A stretch of 64,000 nt of DNA, taken from Lotus japonicus (taxonomy: Eukaryota > Streptophyta > Magnoliopsida > Fabales > Fabaceae). The stretch is taken from the NCBI RefSeq assembly GCF_012489685.1, contig NC_080041.1, positions 102,014,760-102,078,759 of the forward strand, in the 5' to 3' direction. The notes beneath the pieces were generated by a model that saw only the letters and a list, made by a program, of their open reading frames with translations, searched no databases and was not told the origin of the DNA. A program made the translations under genes and the position numbers. Positions 35,560 to 47,887 of the stretch are shown here, one piece after another; position 1 is the first letter of the stretch, and every line of letters starts with the position of its first letter.

Positions 35560-37280
35560 ATTAATCAATAAAGTCTAGTACATTTAATAGATAGCTGATC
35601 ACTGAAAAATATAACTAGACCAAATATTGAAAAGGAAAACAAAAAAACCTGCATATACGCTCTCTGTGCAGGCCCATTAAGAGCTGCCAACAAGAAAGCA
35701 AGAAAGAAGAACAGTATGTGACCAATTGATAAGATATATATTTTTGTTCAAAACAAACTAAATTATTAGACAAAAAAAGTTAAAACATGCTATGGGCCGA
35801 AAATAATCTTCATTTTTGAGAACTGGACTATGATGAAGTTTATATGGACAAAAAATAATCCATAGAAAGAATGTAGTCTTACTAAAACTGTAAAACATTG
35901 ATGCCCCTCTTTCTATCTTGTAGTTCAAGTGGCAGTGTTATTAGAGAGACATGTTTGTTTGGCAAGGATCAATCTTGCAATATTGATAAAGGATATCATT
36001 TCCCAACCCAATCTCGAACCATGTTGGGCATGTATTCTAGCAACAATATGAGGAGATTTAAGTAACATGAAATCAATTGGTCTAGGGTATGAACCAACAT
36101 AGACTCCTACACCATTTAGCACATGCAGTTCAACAAATGGTGGTTTTAGTAACTAGGTCAGATGAGTAGAAAACTGAGTCAGAATTCAATTTAGGAATTA
36201 TACAATCTAAAACCTCATGGTGAGAATCTTGAGAAGACAATTTATGAGGCTCTTCTATTGTTGCTGCCTCAATGCTCAAATCAATCACTTGTGTATCAAT
36301 TTGCACTATTGTTTCAATAGATGCAGCCCATGTGGTTGTAGAGCTTGTATGCGTATAAACCACAAGAATTTTTTGTGCCAGAATCTGGCTGCCCCAAATT
36401 GGAATTTGAACAAATCCTAAAGCAAAAAATGTGGGTTTGTGTCGACTAGTCCTATTAATGTCTGATCAAAAGACAAAGGGGGTGGATGCTCAGTGAAATC
36501 GGCATATGATCAAATTCTTGATGGTGTTGTTGAACCTGATGATAGAATATTTTACTAGTTGTGGTCCAATAAAGCTTCACCCAATGTGATTTCTCTAGCA
36601 TGAAAGTTGTTGTTGAATCGAATTCAGACAAGAGAATATCTCAGGAAAAGAAGAGTATTGCTGATTGATGACCCTGAAGTTGTTTGTCCCTTCACTCCCT
36701 TGTATTCTTTGACATGTAAATTCACATTTCATCTCTTCTTCACTTGCAGCTACCCTGAAGTTATTTGTCCCTTCAGTGATTTTTGGCCAGGTAGGCACTG
36801 ATATACACTTAGGCTTAGATCAAATCCAGTTCAAGTCTTGGTTATGGCTGAAATCGAAGGTAAAGAACTTCAATTAGCTACTCTTTACCTGAATAGATTC
36901 TGTGTCCCTCTGAAGTGCATTGTTCCCATGAGTAACAATAAAGAAAATAAGATATGTTGAAGTAACTAAGATATGTGGGGCAATTATGTCCAAGGTTGAT
37001 GGAGAGTGATGGAGAGGATTTAGAATCAGAGTAGCTAGATCAAACATAAATACAAATTAAAGCATAATTGTAGAATTAATTAAAGCCATATATAGCATTT
37101 ATTAATTGGCACACAAACTGAGACAGAGTTTTCACAAGTTACATAGACCACAATAGGAACCACACACATATTTTACATCTCATATAGATAGAGTTTTACT
37201 GAACGACAAACCACACAAGGACTCAAAATAAAAGGGAATTTAAAAGCTGGACATTCATCACAAGACATAGACTATAGTCT
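35560..37280. other. Intergenic DNA with unidentified degenerate coding-like patch
   Basis: No intact gene. On the minus strand 36130-36363 and then 35925-36122 are open, but I recognise no domain. The phrase ACCCTGAAGTTRTTTGTCCC is repeated at about 36670 and 36750. Probably transposon debris. Confidence 0.3.
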
Positions 37281-37344
37281 TTTTATTCTACTAGCTTCCA
37301 TATATAACCCAGGTGCAAGCTTTGTTCTTCAGACTCGGATGTTG

Positions 37345-40300
37345 CTATGCAGGAAGCTCGGTCTCTGCAGTCTCCCTCTCCCTCATCATCGCCACGACCC
37401 TTAACCGCTCTCTCTCCCTCTCTCTCTGGTCCCTGAATTTTCAAAAAATTACAAAGAGGTACCCAAATGAGATCTTATATAATATTGAAAAAGGAAGTGA
37501 CATATATATGTGACTATAGTTAATTAACTTACCTGCATTCCACAATCCATGAAAGGATATAGATAGGAGTAATGATAACCATCAAAGCCTGTGAGACCAA
37601 AATTTTCTTTAAAATTATGATAAAAAGATGATATCTAAATATTTAAATTGATTAATACTCAAATAACATGCGAATGGAAAATGTTGGTATTACACATACA
37701 CAGAACAGGACGTGAACTATCTTATCCTCCTTGGATGGCGCATAATGGGAAGCATCCCTTATAACCATCGCCGCCAGAAACTGCAAGTGATTCATGACCA
37801 AATAAAATTAACAATTGAAAGACATTAAATGTAATGAAGGTAATGTGTCATGTCAAGTAAATATAAAATGTGAAGCTTTATATCATGTTTGAATTAGCCG
37901 TGGCGATACAATCCAAAACATGATAACCCATATGTAGGCTATATTAGTATATTTTGTAGTTTCATTCTAGAATGATTATTATACTCCCAATTAAAACCAA
38001 AAATGCTCCTAGAATTCTCAACAATCACATTGTGATTCTAATTGCGGTTAAGTGAATTTTATAAAAAATTTCTATAATTGACTTTGAAGTGTAATTGATT
38101 TTGAAGTTAAAATTAACTATGGAGAAAACCTTCGGTGAGTTGTGCCGGAATTGATTTATTAAAAAAAAAGGTGATCTGAACATGTTGTACATCATCCACA
38201 TTTACCTATCCACATTTGTCTAGAAGTTTTCATATAGTATAATTCAAAGAATTGTGACTAAATTGTAACCTTAAACTATAATTTAATTTTTTTATTTCAA
38301 GTCTTACCAGGAGGAGTGCAGTTCCAAAGATCATTCCCACAGTGGGGTTTCTCAAGCTGAAGTCAACATTCATTGATCGGAGCAGGCGGTTGATGCCGCG
38401 CTCTGCCAGCTGCAGGGGTGTGAGGACTCGAGTTTCAGTAAAAGGAATCCTCCAACGCTCACTGCAAGAAAAGAAAATAGTTGTATTTTTTAGTATAATA
38501 TGGAAGTTTTAATAAAGTTATTTCAATAAAAAATAAGTTATTTAAAGTTTCAGTAGAGACTTGCCTCATGTATATTTCCACATCATCATAAGGAGGTGGT
38601 GTGGTCACAGCATAGTTTGGTTGGTATGGCTGCATCGTGAAGAAGAGATGTAACCATTATTGTAAATTATTTTCATTTACATTCAATGCATTTTAGAATA
38701 GAAATCTTATATGAAAATGCAGTTATATTCACGTATTCAATTCTCTACCTGCAAACAAACAAAAATGCAATAAATAATTTTATAGTGCATGGTTTCATCA
38801 AAAGTAATAATATTGCATTTGACCTTTTTTTTAATGATCAATTTAATAGGAAGATGAATATATAAATTTGGTCGGCTGAAAATTTGCAATGTCACAAGCT
38901 ATACATATTTGGAATCAATTGAATGCAATACCACAAAAATAAGCATAAACCTGAGAAGATAAAACCACAGTTATTCATACCTGCTTGCAGATCTCACATG
39001 TTGTGTCACGCTTGGTGTTGCACCACTGAGCAACGCATTTCCTGTGAGCAAACTGTGGCATATATAGAGCAAGAAGATTTGCATTTAATTAGTTTTTTAG
39101 CGTTCAAACTAGGTGAGTATTTAAATGTAAACTCTGAGCTTTAAATTGCGGTTACGGGTCACATCGCAAAATTGCCAACAAATGCGGGCTAATGAGATAG
39201 CAATTGCGCTATCGATGCACGAACGTTTAATTGTTGTTGCGAATCGCAATTTGAAACACTGGTTGTAATTGAAAGCACTCTTAGAAAATTTATATTCTGA
39301 GATTTTAAAATTATCTATGGTAATAAACATTATCTACTAGTAAATCATGCAAGAAACAAATAAATGTTAACAATTTAAGGTGAAAATTTCACAACCTTCA
39401 CACTGCCAATGCAACCGCAGGGCTCTTCAAGCCTCTCCTCCAATCCATCCTGATGACAGAAGCGACAGCAGTCATCATCCATGTCTTTCTTAGTTTCAGC
39501 AGGCTTCTCATTATCTTTTGCAGCTTCATTGATATCATCACCCAATTCTTCAATCGGAATAGCAATGATGTGGTCTTTAGTAGCTGAAGTTTCCTGAACT
39601 GGGATCACAGGAACTTCCTTAGGGGTGATAACAGTGACTTGATCTTCCTTGTTTCCAACCTCCATTTCTATAATGGAAAAAATAACATGATTATTGGGGA
39701 TATAAGATATCATTAGTTCAGGAAGTTAAGGACAGAGAGTATCTATCAAAAGCTTCATTGAAAACCCACCCCTTATCTTGGTCAGGTTCATGTATGAGCC
39801 AACTAATTAATCAACATGAAGAGCAAGAAGGAAAAAAAAAATGAAAAGTATCAAATGAAGCATGAAAACACAGCGAAAACCCATCAGGCTCTCGGATGCA
39901 GATCATGTGCATGATCCAGAAATTGAAAAGGGAGAAGAAAGGAAAGGAAAGAAAAGAAAAGATTTCGCAGAAAGCTTCATATATATAATCACTGCTCATA
40001 TCTTCACCATTTTACATGCATCAGCAAGCAATCGTGGATCATGAGAAAGAAGAAAAGCCATGTTAAAATAAAGCTTCTATGTGAATTAAAGGAAAAACAA
40101 CTTCAAAAGTCATGAGTTTTCCATGCATGCATGATCTGGAATCAATAGATGAAAAGTAAGTCCAGAAAAAAGAAAAAAAGCTGCATGCCAGATTCCAGAA
40201 CATAAAAAATAGTGAAAGTGTTAGAAAAAGCAACAAATGATTAGTTCTGAAATGAAAACTAAACATTCTAGCCAATTAGGGGAGAAAGAGACTGATCTAC

Positions 40301-40396
40301 TATTTGACTACTCCTGACAAAATCAGAAAACAATTATTATTGAGAAAAGAAAAAGACTGCAAAGAGAAAAAAGATTTTACTCAGAGTTTCTGCCAT
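37345..40396 (-). CDS. RING-CH membrane E3 ubiquitin ligase, copy 1
   Basis: Eight exons on the minus strand: 40381-40396, 39396-39667, 38981-39052, 38565-38629, 38308-38461, 37700-37780, 37533-37588 and 37345-37432; 267 residues, frame closed throughout. The RING-CH (C4HC3) finger is complete: C73, C76, C89, C91, H99, C102, C115 and C118 (CRFC, PCGCIGSVKFAHRKC, CEIC). Two hydrophobic segments follow (about 183-201 and 214-236), then a charged RER-rich tail. A finger followed by paired C-terminal membrane spans is the plant MARCH-like architecture. Such E3s ubiquitinate membrane proteins in endomembranes. The start is the exon-1 ATG, which is in frame with the previously obvious Met in exon 2 (39665). 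The fourth intron (38462-38564) must be GC-AG: exon 4 ends ATGAG before GCAAGT, and the nearest GT would give a stop. The gene is a tandem copy of the one at 44349-46666. Confidence 0.9.
39141..39262. mobile_element. Intronic MITE-like element shared with copy 2
   Basis: TTTAAATTGCGGTTACGGG at one side and GCGAATCGCAATTTGAAAC at the other form imperfect inverted ends. The same element lies in the equivalent intron of copy 2 (about 46158-46276), so it predates the gene duplication. Confidence 0.5.
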
Positions 40397-40472
40397 CTCT
40401 GTCTCTCTCTCTCTCTCCCTATTGCTCTTTGTGCTTGGGCTCTCTGTTCTAAGCATGAGCTGGACCATACAC

Positions 40473-40481
40473 CTATTTATA
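40473..40481 (-). promoter_or_regulatory. TATA box of RING-CH copy 1
   Basis: TATAAATAG on the minus strand, about 80 bp upstream of the exon-1 ATG, followed by a GA/CT-rich leader. Copy 2 has the same box at 47372-47380. Confidence 0.6.
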
Positions 40482-40570
40482 CTAGTAGCTGAGATGTGAT
40501 TAAAACACTTCAGAGGATGTTTCTGATAAGAAACTGAGTTTACATTGCAGATTAAAGTCGGGTCCAGGGG

Positions 40571-40933
40571 TTCTGATCCCATCTGGCTCAATATTTGGCT
40601 GACATTGAGTCTTTGAATTGATGCCCTGATGCCACATAGAAGAGGTGGGTTTTGGCAGTACTATCCAGGGGAGCTGGAAGCACCATTTCCTCATGACCCT
40701 GCTTGGTTTTTTCTGCTTTCAAATCAAAAGTTAACTGAAATCAGTGATTATTAGCAGAAAAAGCTTGATGGAAATGAAACTGAAAGAGCAAGCAGTTAAG
40801 CCTCACCGACTGGGGTTTTCTTTTATTTCATCATCACTGCTTTTTTTCTTTTTCTATGTTTATTTGGTTACTCTGTGTGAGCTATCTGCTTACACATAGT
40901 CAGGTATGTGGCATGTCAGCACTAAATTCCGGC
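40571..40933 (-). promoter_or_regulatory. Upstream block nearly identical between the two RING-CH genes
   Basis: About 360 bp from CTGATCCCATCTGGCTCAAT to CAGCACTAAATTCCGG match 47471-47832 with only a couple of differences, although the introns of the two genes differ much more. It probably contains the promoter. Confidence 0.7.
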
Positions 40934-41229
40934 TGAGGCTTCCTGCAGGTGTTACTTCTTTGTTTTGTGTAGTGATCAATCAACTATAAGCTGAGTTTAT
41001 TTGGTGAGTTGTGTTTAAGACTTGGATTATGAGTAGATTCAAAATCTATGTAGATTTGTGGTAGGAGTAAAAATTTTCTAATATTCACCCACTGATTGAT
41101 GAGCAATATTTTACCTACTTTTCATAATCTTAATTTACCATTGTTGATGGTTCTTTAATGCTTATGCTTAATTAATTGACTTTGTTTGGAATTGATTTAT
41201 ATTATGAGGTCTAATTAAGTTTATTATTA

Positions 41230-42165
41230 TTTTCAGGTTATATTTTGCAGCAAGGGCATTTTGGGGATTGCGGAATGAAGATTGAATTTATGCTGAATTG
41301 AAGATTGTATTTTAGATTATATTAGGATTTAATTTCGGAATAAATTAACTTTAAGATTCAAACTTATTTAAGTTTGTTATTTTAGGATCTTATCTTTAGG
41401 ATTTTATTTTTTAGAATTTGATTTTTATTAGGATTTGATCTCAGCTCTATTTAAGGATTTATGCTGAAACAATAATTTACCTTCTACTTTATTATTCAAT
41501 ATAATTTCGTTTTTCAGTATTTATTAGAGTTATGTTAGGGTTTATGCTTTTACTCCCTACCTTCTCCAATATTGTTGCTGATTTCGCCCCATCCATGGAA
41601 GGCTAACTTCCTAGGATTGAATTCCTTTGCAACGTATATCGCGCTCTTAATGTATAGTCCTTAATGTAGAATTCGTTCTTAATTAGTCTTCTTCATCTCT
41701 ACTACTGATTTAGGTTTGCTTGATTCCATAGCTTAGAAGATGATGCACATTCGCTTAGTTTATGTTAGTTCGTATGCGTATCTTAATCACTTAGTTTAGG
41801 AAACTGTGAATTAGTTATCGCTTAGTTAATTAATTTTCACGAACTAGGAAATTAATAAGAATGAATTCATCTTTTTATACCAGTGATTGAGTAGCGATAT
41901 ACTGAACAAATGAATTCATCCGTTTTACTCGATCTTGTTAATTCGCATATTATCTACTGCTTGTCTACTGAACTAAATCATAGAACCCCCCTTAGTGTGT
42001 GTGCGTTTTTGAAGTATTGAATCTTTGTTGAAACGATAATCCTTGGAAAACGACCTAGGAGTCACTTCCTAGTTACTACAGCTTTTTTTAAATTAATTAT
42101 TTACATCAAGTACGACCTCAATCACCCACCCTAGTTACTACAACTTTTTTTAAATTAATTATTTA
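41230..42165 (+). mobile_element. LTR-retrotransposon remnant (gypsy-like LTR and leader)
   Basis: A T-rich segment with repeated TAGGATTTTA-type phrases runs through TATTTAAGGATTTATGCTG. Later comes GATAATCCTTGGAAAACGAC followed by CTAGGAGTCACTTCCTAGTT, a phrase typical of the leader of plant gypsy-type elements. A 45-bp segment (CTAGTTACTACARCTTTTTT...) is repeated at about 42070 and 42131. No gag-pol coding remains. Confidence 0.4.
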
Positions 42166-43140
42166 CATTGAGTCTTTGAATTGAGTCAATTTTATTTTTA
42201 CTTATTATTATCATTATTACTTTTATTTTATTTTCTCAAGTTGTGATTAATAATTAAAATTTGAATATTAAAATGTGAATATTATTATTCAAATTTTAGT
42301 TTATGATATTTTAAAATGAAATTAATAATAGGAAGAGAAATAATAATAATAATATAATAATGATAATAATAATGAGCAATAGTTAATAATTTTTTTTAAC
42401 TAATTATATGACTTTTGAATTTCTCATATATAAAAAGTAAGATTAAAATTATTTTAATTTTTCAGAAAAAATGTTCTATACTTTTTTAAAAAATTAATCA
42501 AAATTTAAGGGGTTTTTTCAAAATACTAAATCAAAATAATAATTATTTTTTATATATAAAAAATTTATAAAGTATTAAAAAGCTAGAACACAACAAATGT
42601 AATAAATGTAAGTATATCTAATTAATATATATGTGTCTGTCTGTGTGTCTGTGTTTTACATTGATAATAAGATTAATAAAAATAGTTTTTCTTTCAAAAA
42701 AAAAAATTAATTAAAAGATTAATTTGTTGTTCATTTTCATTTTCAATATTATATTTATTAAATATAAAAATTTATATAAAATTAGTAGTTAAAATATTAA
42801 TTGATGACATAAAGTTGAGAAAATATTTAAACAAGTTATTTTGGGTTATTTTTCCAAGTCTATTGAGCGCTTGTGGGCTGGGCTTATGAGGCAGAAGGTC
42901 AGGCATTTATTCATGCTCTATTGTTCTGTAAGCAATTTAAGTATATAAACTCTTAGCTAAAATCTCCTTGTTAGGATTGCACTTGCAACTTCAAAATTAA
43001 GACGTTTCTTCTGCTTCCTGTATTAATCTTCCAACATCTAGAGATGATTATTCATAAATTAGTTCTAGAAAGTGATGAATTTTTTGAATACATGCTGGTA
43101 GAGAGGAGAACGAGGTTGAGTTTCTAGGGGAGGAGCTTGG
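42166..43140. other. Very AT-rich intergenic DNA
   Basis: No gene seen. Confidence 0.35.
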
Positions 43141-43429
43141 CCATGGAAATGTGAAGAGCTTTCCGAAGCTTCGAGAGCCTATCGACGAAGAGAAGCCTCA
43201 TCCAAGCTCCCCAATCGTCACCGACTGCACTTCACGCTCCGCCGTCAAAACCTCTGTATGTATCGTGGTGGTACTTGATGCAGTAGCACATCTGAAACTG
43301 CGGTTCAACAAGAACCTGAGGGTTTTTGGTGGTGGAGCAACGACAGCGAGTGAACGCTGGTTCGTAGAGGGCGTGAGAGCGAGTGAGAGACCCGAGAAAG
43401 ATGAATTGTTCTAACGTTTTAGGGTTTCA

Positions 43430-43645
43430 ACAATATATGCTTCTTCTTTTAATTTACAAGTTTAATTTGACCCTTTAGAAACCCCCGCTAAATGAAATAA
43501 AACCGCTGCCAAACGCAATAACATCGCCGCAGTTATAAAAACTGCATCGGGAAGCGCCGCAGAGTGACTTCTAACAGTGGTTTTCGTTGAAGCGCTGTAG
43601 AATAACCGTCGCTAAATACCAGTTTTGTTGTTGTATAACTGTTAA
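43430..43645 (-). mobile_element. CACTA-type terminal region
   Basis: On the minus strand it begins TACAACAACAAAACTGG and continues with short GC-rich repeats (TTTAGCGACGG, CTGCGGCGCTT, AACTGCGGCGATG, GGCAGCGG). This matches CACTA subterminal arrays; the outermost CACTACAA has decayed. The adjacent coding-like stretch 43151-43414 may belong to it, but I do not recognise it. Confidence 0.5.
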
Positions 43646-43794
43646 AAAAATATTGTTTTTCACATTTCCCTTCTTTAATTTTCAGTTATTTATGTGTATA
43701 AATGATGCTTTTTACATTGTAGCATGTTATGGTTTATTATGACCTTCCTTTTCATTATCACTTATTGTTTCTTTTCTTTTAATTTATTTATAGA

Positions 43795-44142
43795 ATGTCT
43801 ATTGAGAAATCATATACTCGGAATAATCTTATGAGTTATACACATGTCGGTGGAACAAATGTAGAAAATACAATTCAAGACATAAATCAAATTCTTCCTC
43901 CAAGTCAGAATTTGGGTGTTACAAAAAAGCTAACATCATATGTTTGGAATCATTTTAAAAGGAAAAATGATAGATGAAAAATGAAATTTGTTTGTAGATA
44001 TTGTAGCGCAAAACTCATGGGTGATACAAAGAAAGAAAACTTTCACTTGATTACCCACTTCAAGAGTTTAAAATATGAACAACCCGGGATACAAAACAAG
44101 CTTTTTTCAACATTGAGACAATGCTCATTGGTTCATATGTAA
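43795..44142 (+). pseudogene. BED-type zinc-finger fragment of a hAT-like transposase
   Basis: The frame reads KLTSYVWNHFKRKNDR, stop (TGA), then MKFVCRYCSAKLMGD and NFHLITHFKS before a final stop. The W..F start, C-x2-C and H-x4-H spacing match the BED finger at the N-terminus of plant hAT transposases and related proteins. The internal stop and the absence of any downstream catalytic or dimerization region make it a relic. It sits between the two RING-CH copies. Confidence 0.6.
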
Positions 44143-44348
44143 TTTATAACCAGACGCAATTGGACATGTACTTGCTAAGATGATAGTTGCACACTAGTTC
44201 CCAATGACCTTATTTGATCACCTCTTCTTTACATAATTTTTTTTCTATGTTTGTCCACTTTGATTCTTATATATAGCTGATCTACAAATAATTTTTATAT
44301 GGTTAACCCAGGGGCAAACTTTTTTCTCCAAATTAAACTCCGATGATG

Positions 44349-46666
44349 CTATGGAAGAAGCTCGGTCTCTCCCTCCCTCTCCCTGGTCATCGTCATCAGT
44401 AACCTCTCCCTTTCTCTCTGGTCCCTGAATTTCAAAAAATTACAAATAGGTACCCAAATGAGATCTTATATAATATTAAAATGGATAGTGACACACACAC
44501 ATATTTATGTGTATAATTAATTAACTTACCTGCATTCCACAATCCATGATAAGATATAGATAGGAGGAATGATAACCATCAGAACCTGTGAGACCAAACT
44601 TTTCTTTAAAATTATGATAAAAGATGATATCTAAAAACTAAAATATTTAAATTGATTCAACTAAGTTGATTAATACTCAAATAACATATGTGATTATGTA
44701 CGAGGATGGAAAATGTTGCTCATTGCACATACACAAAACAGAATGTGAGTAAGTTTATCCTCCTTGGATGGCGTATAGTGGTAAGCATCCCTTATAATCA
44801 TTGCTGCAAAAAGCTGCAAGTGAAGGTAATGTCATGTCAAGTAAACACAAAATGTGAAGCTTTATAGTATGTTTGAATTAGCGGTGACTATACAATCCAA
44901 AACATGATAATTTCATTATATTTTGTAGTTTCACTCAATGATAATTATACTCCCAATTAAAACCAAAAATTCTCCTAGAACTATCAACAATCACTTCCAA
45001 TTGGGGTTAAGTGAATTTTATGAAATTTTTCTATAATTACTTTGAAGTTAAGTGCATTTTATTAAAATATTTATAATTGATTTTGAAGTTGACCTTAACT
45101 ATGGAGAAAACCTTACTTGAGTCGTTTATGGGTGCCAAAATTAATTTATTTAGGAAAAAATGTGATCCAAACATGTTATACATCATCCACAGTGGGGGTT
45201 CTCAAGTCTTACGAGGAGGAGTACAGTTCCGAAGATCATTCCCACAGTGGGGTTCCTCAAGCTGAAGTCCACATTCATTGATCGGAGTAGGCGGTTGATG
45301 CCGCGCTCCGCCAGCTGCAGGGGTGTGAGGACCCGAATTTCAGTAAAAGGAATCCTCCAACGCTCACTGCAAGAAAAGAAATAGGTATTTTTTAGAATAA
45401 TTTGGAAGTTTTAATAATGTTTTTTGAATAAAAAATATGTTAATTACTAATGTTTTAGTACAATTTACACAATAGAAACTTGCCTCATGTATATTTCCAC
45501 ATCATCATAAGGAGGTGGTGTAGTCACAGCATAGTTTGGTTGGTATGGCTGCATATCAGAATCATGAAGTATAGATATAAGCATTATTAATGTAAGTTTT
45601 TTTTTGAACCGAATGTAAGTTATTTTCCCTTACATTTTTTTTGATAATATATTTTCCCTTAGATTAATTGCATTTTAAAATAGAAACCTTATATATGGAA
45701 ATGAAATTATATTTTTTTTGGTAGATAAATGAAATTATTTACTGTAGCATTCAATTCTCTAGCTGCAAACAAACAAAAAATACAATAAATAAACATTAAG
45801 TTTTATAGTGCATGGTTTTTATCAAAAGTAATGGTATTGCATTTGGCTCTTTTTTTTAATGATCAATTTAATAGGAAGATGAAAAAATAAATTTGGTTGG
45901 CTGAAATGTTGTAAGCTGTATATATTTGGAATCAACTGAATGCAATACTACAAAAATAAGCATAAACCTGAGAAGATAAACCATAGTTATTCATACCTGC
46001 TTGCAGATCTCACATGTTGTGTCACGCTTGGTGTTGCACCACTGAGCAACGCATTTCCTGTGAGCAAACTATGGCATGTATAGAGCAAGAAGATTTGCAT
46101 TTAATTAGTTTTTTGGCGTTCAAACCATGTGAGTATTTAAATGTAAACTCTGAGTTTTAAATTGCGATTACGGGTCACATCGCAAAATTGCCAACAAATG
46201 CGGGTTAATGAGATAGCAATTGCGCTATCGATGCACGAACGTGTAATTGTTGTTGCGAACCGCAATTTAAAACCCCGGTTGTAATTGAAAGCACTCGTAG
46301 AAAATTTATATTCTAAGATTTCAAAATTATCTATGGTAATAAACAATATCTACTAGTAATCATGCAAGAAACAAATAAATGTTAACAATTTAAGGTAAAA
46401 TTAAATTTCACAACCTTCACACTTCCAATGCAACCGCAGGGTTCTTCGAGTCTTTCCAACAATCCATCCTGAAGACAGAAGCGGCAGCAATCATCATTAT
46501 TAGTTTCAGGCTTCTCATCATCCTTTTCAGCAATGATAACACCCAGTTCTTCAATGGGGACAGCAATAATGTGGTCGTTGGTAGCTGAAGTTTCCTGAAC
46601 TGGGGTTACGAAAACTTCCTTAGGGGTGATCACAGTGACTTGATCTTCCTTTTTGCATTCCTCCAT
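44349..46666 (-). CDS. RING-CH membrane E3 ubiquitin ligase, copy 2
   Basis: Seven coding exons on the minus strand: 46415-46666, 45997-46068, 45484-45548, 45213-45366, 44733-44813, 44530-44585 and 44349-44424; 251 residues, closed frame. The RING-CH finger is complete (CRFCLQDGLL, PCGCIGSVKFAHRKC, CEIC), and the two membrane spans and RER-rich tail are kept, the tail being four residues shorter. Relative to copy 1 the exon-1 start codon is destroyed: the segment aligned to ATGGCAGAAACTC reads GATCCCAGAAACTC. Translation therefore most likely starts at the exon-2 Met, dropping six N-terminal residues. A 5' UTR exon ending near 47281 is probable. The GC-AG intron of copy 1 is kept (45367-45483). 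Nothing suggests a pseudogene, so both copies may be active. Confidence 0.88.
45589..45621 (-). mobile_element. Micro-insertion with 10-bp duplication in copy 2 intron
   Basis: AATGTAAGTT (45589-45598 and 45612-45621) brackets 13 bases, seven T then GAACCG. The equivalent intron of copy 1 lacks it. Confidence 0.6.
45621..45661 (-). mobile_element. Micro-insertion with 12-bp duplication in copy 2 intron
   Basis: TATTTTCCCTTA (45621-45632 and 45650-45661) brackets 17 bases with a T run (CATTTTTTTTGATAATA). Absent from copy 1. Confidence 0.55.
45699..45738 (-). mobile_element. Micro-insertion with 12-bp duplication in copy 2 intron
   Basis: AAATGAAATTAT (45699-45710 and 45727-45738) brackets 16 bases, ATTTTTTTTGGTAGAT. 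Absent from copy 1. Confidence 0.6.
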
Positions 46667-47371
46667 TTCTATAATGGAAACAAACATGCATGATGATTCT
46701 GATGAAATAATAAGTAACAAATGAAGCTAGAAAACACAGCAAAAACCCATTTGTCCCGTTATACCTCTGTGAGAAAGTATACAAACAGTCTCTAGGATGC
46801 AGATCATGTGCATGAAAGCATGGTCTAGAAATTGAAAAGTGAGAAGAAAGGAAAGAAAAGAAAAGAGTTTGTAGAAAGCTTCATAAGCACTGCTCAGATC
46901 TTCACCATTTTACATGCATAAACAAGCAAGTAATCTTGGATCATGAGAAAGAAGAACATCCACGTTCGAATAAATCTTCAAACTTAATTAAAAGAAAATA
47001 CAGCTTCAAAAGTCATGAGTTTTCCATGCATGCATGATCAGGAATCTATAGATCAAAAGTAAATCCAGAAAAAAGAAAAAAACTGCATGTAAACCCAAGA
47101 ATATAAAAAATAGTGAAGACGTGTTTTAGAAAGCCACAAGTGATCAGTTCTGAAATGAAAACTAAACATTCTAGTCAATTAGGAGAGAAGGAGACTGAAC
47201 CACTATTTGACTATTGTTGACAGAATCAGAAAACAATTATTATTGAGAAAGAAAAAGACTGCAAAGAGAAAAAATATTTTACTCAGAGTTTCTGGGATCA
47301 CTGTCTCTGTCTCTATTGCTCTTTAATTTGTGCCTGAGCTCTCTGTTCTAAGCATGAGCTGGACCATACAC

Positions 47372-47380
47372 CTATTTATA
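47372..47380 (-). promoter_or_regulatory. TATA box of RING-CH copy 2
   Basis: TATAAATAG on the minus strand in the same context as in copy 1. Confidence 0.6.
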
Positions 47381-47470
47381 CTAGTAACTGAGATGTGATT
47401 AAAACACATCAGAGGATGTTTCTTATCAGAAACTGAGATTACATTGCAGATTAAAGTAGGGTCCAGGTGT

Positions 47471-47832
47471 TCTGATCCCATCTGGCTCAATATTTGGCTG
47501 ACATTGAGTCTTTGAATTGATGCCCTGATGCCACATAGAAGAGGTGGGTTTTGGCAGTACTATCCAGGGGAGCTGGAAGCACCATTTCCTCATGACCCTG
47601 CTTGGTTTTTTCTGCTTTCAAATCAAAAGTTAACTGAAATCAGTGATTATTAGCAGAAAAAGCTTGATGGAAATGAAACTGAAAGAGCAAGCAGTAAAGC
47701 CTCACCGACTGGGGTTTTCTTTTATTTCATCATCACTGCTTTTTTTCTTTTTCTATGTTTATTTGGTTACTCTGTGTGAGCTATCTGCTTACACATAGTC
47801 AGGTATGTGGCATGTCAGCACTAAATTCCGGT
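47471..47832 (-). promoter_or_regulatory. Upstream block nearly identical to copy 1
   Basis: Counterpart of 40571-40933 with only a couple of substitutions visible. Confidence 0.7.
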
Positions 47833-47887
47833 TGAGGCTTCCTGCAGGTGTTACTGTGATCAATCAACTATAAGCTGAGTTTATTTG

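Noticed and set aside
39121..39330. A 69-residue frame conserved in both RING-CH copies (also 46137-46346)
   Set aside because: It lies in an intron and overlaps a MITE shared by both copies; similarity reflects duplication, not protein constraint.
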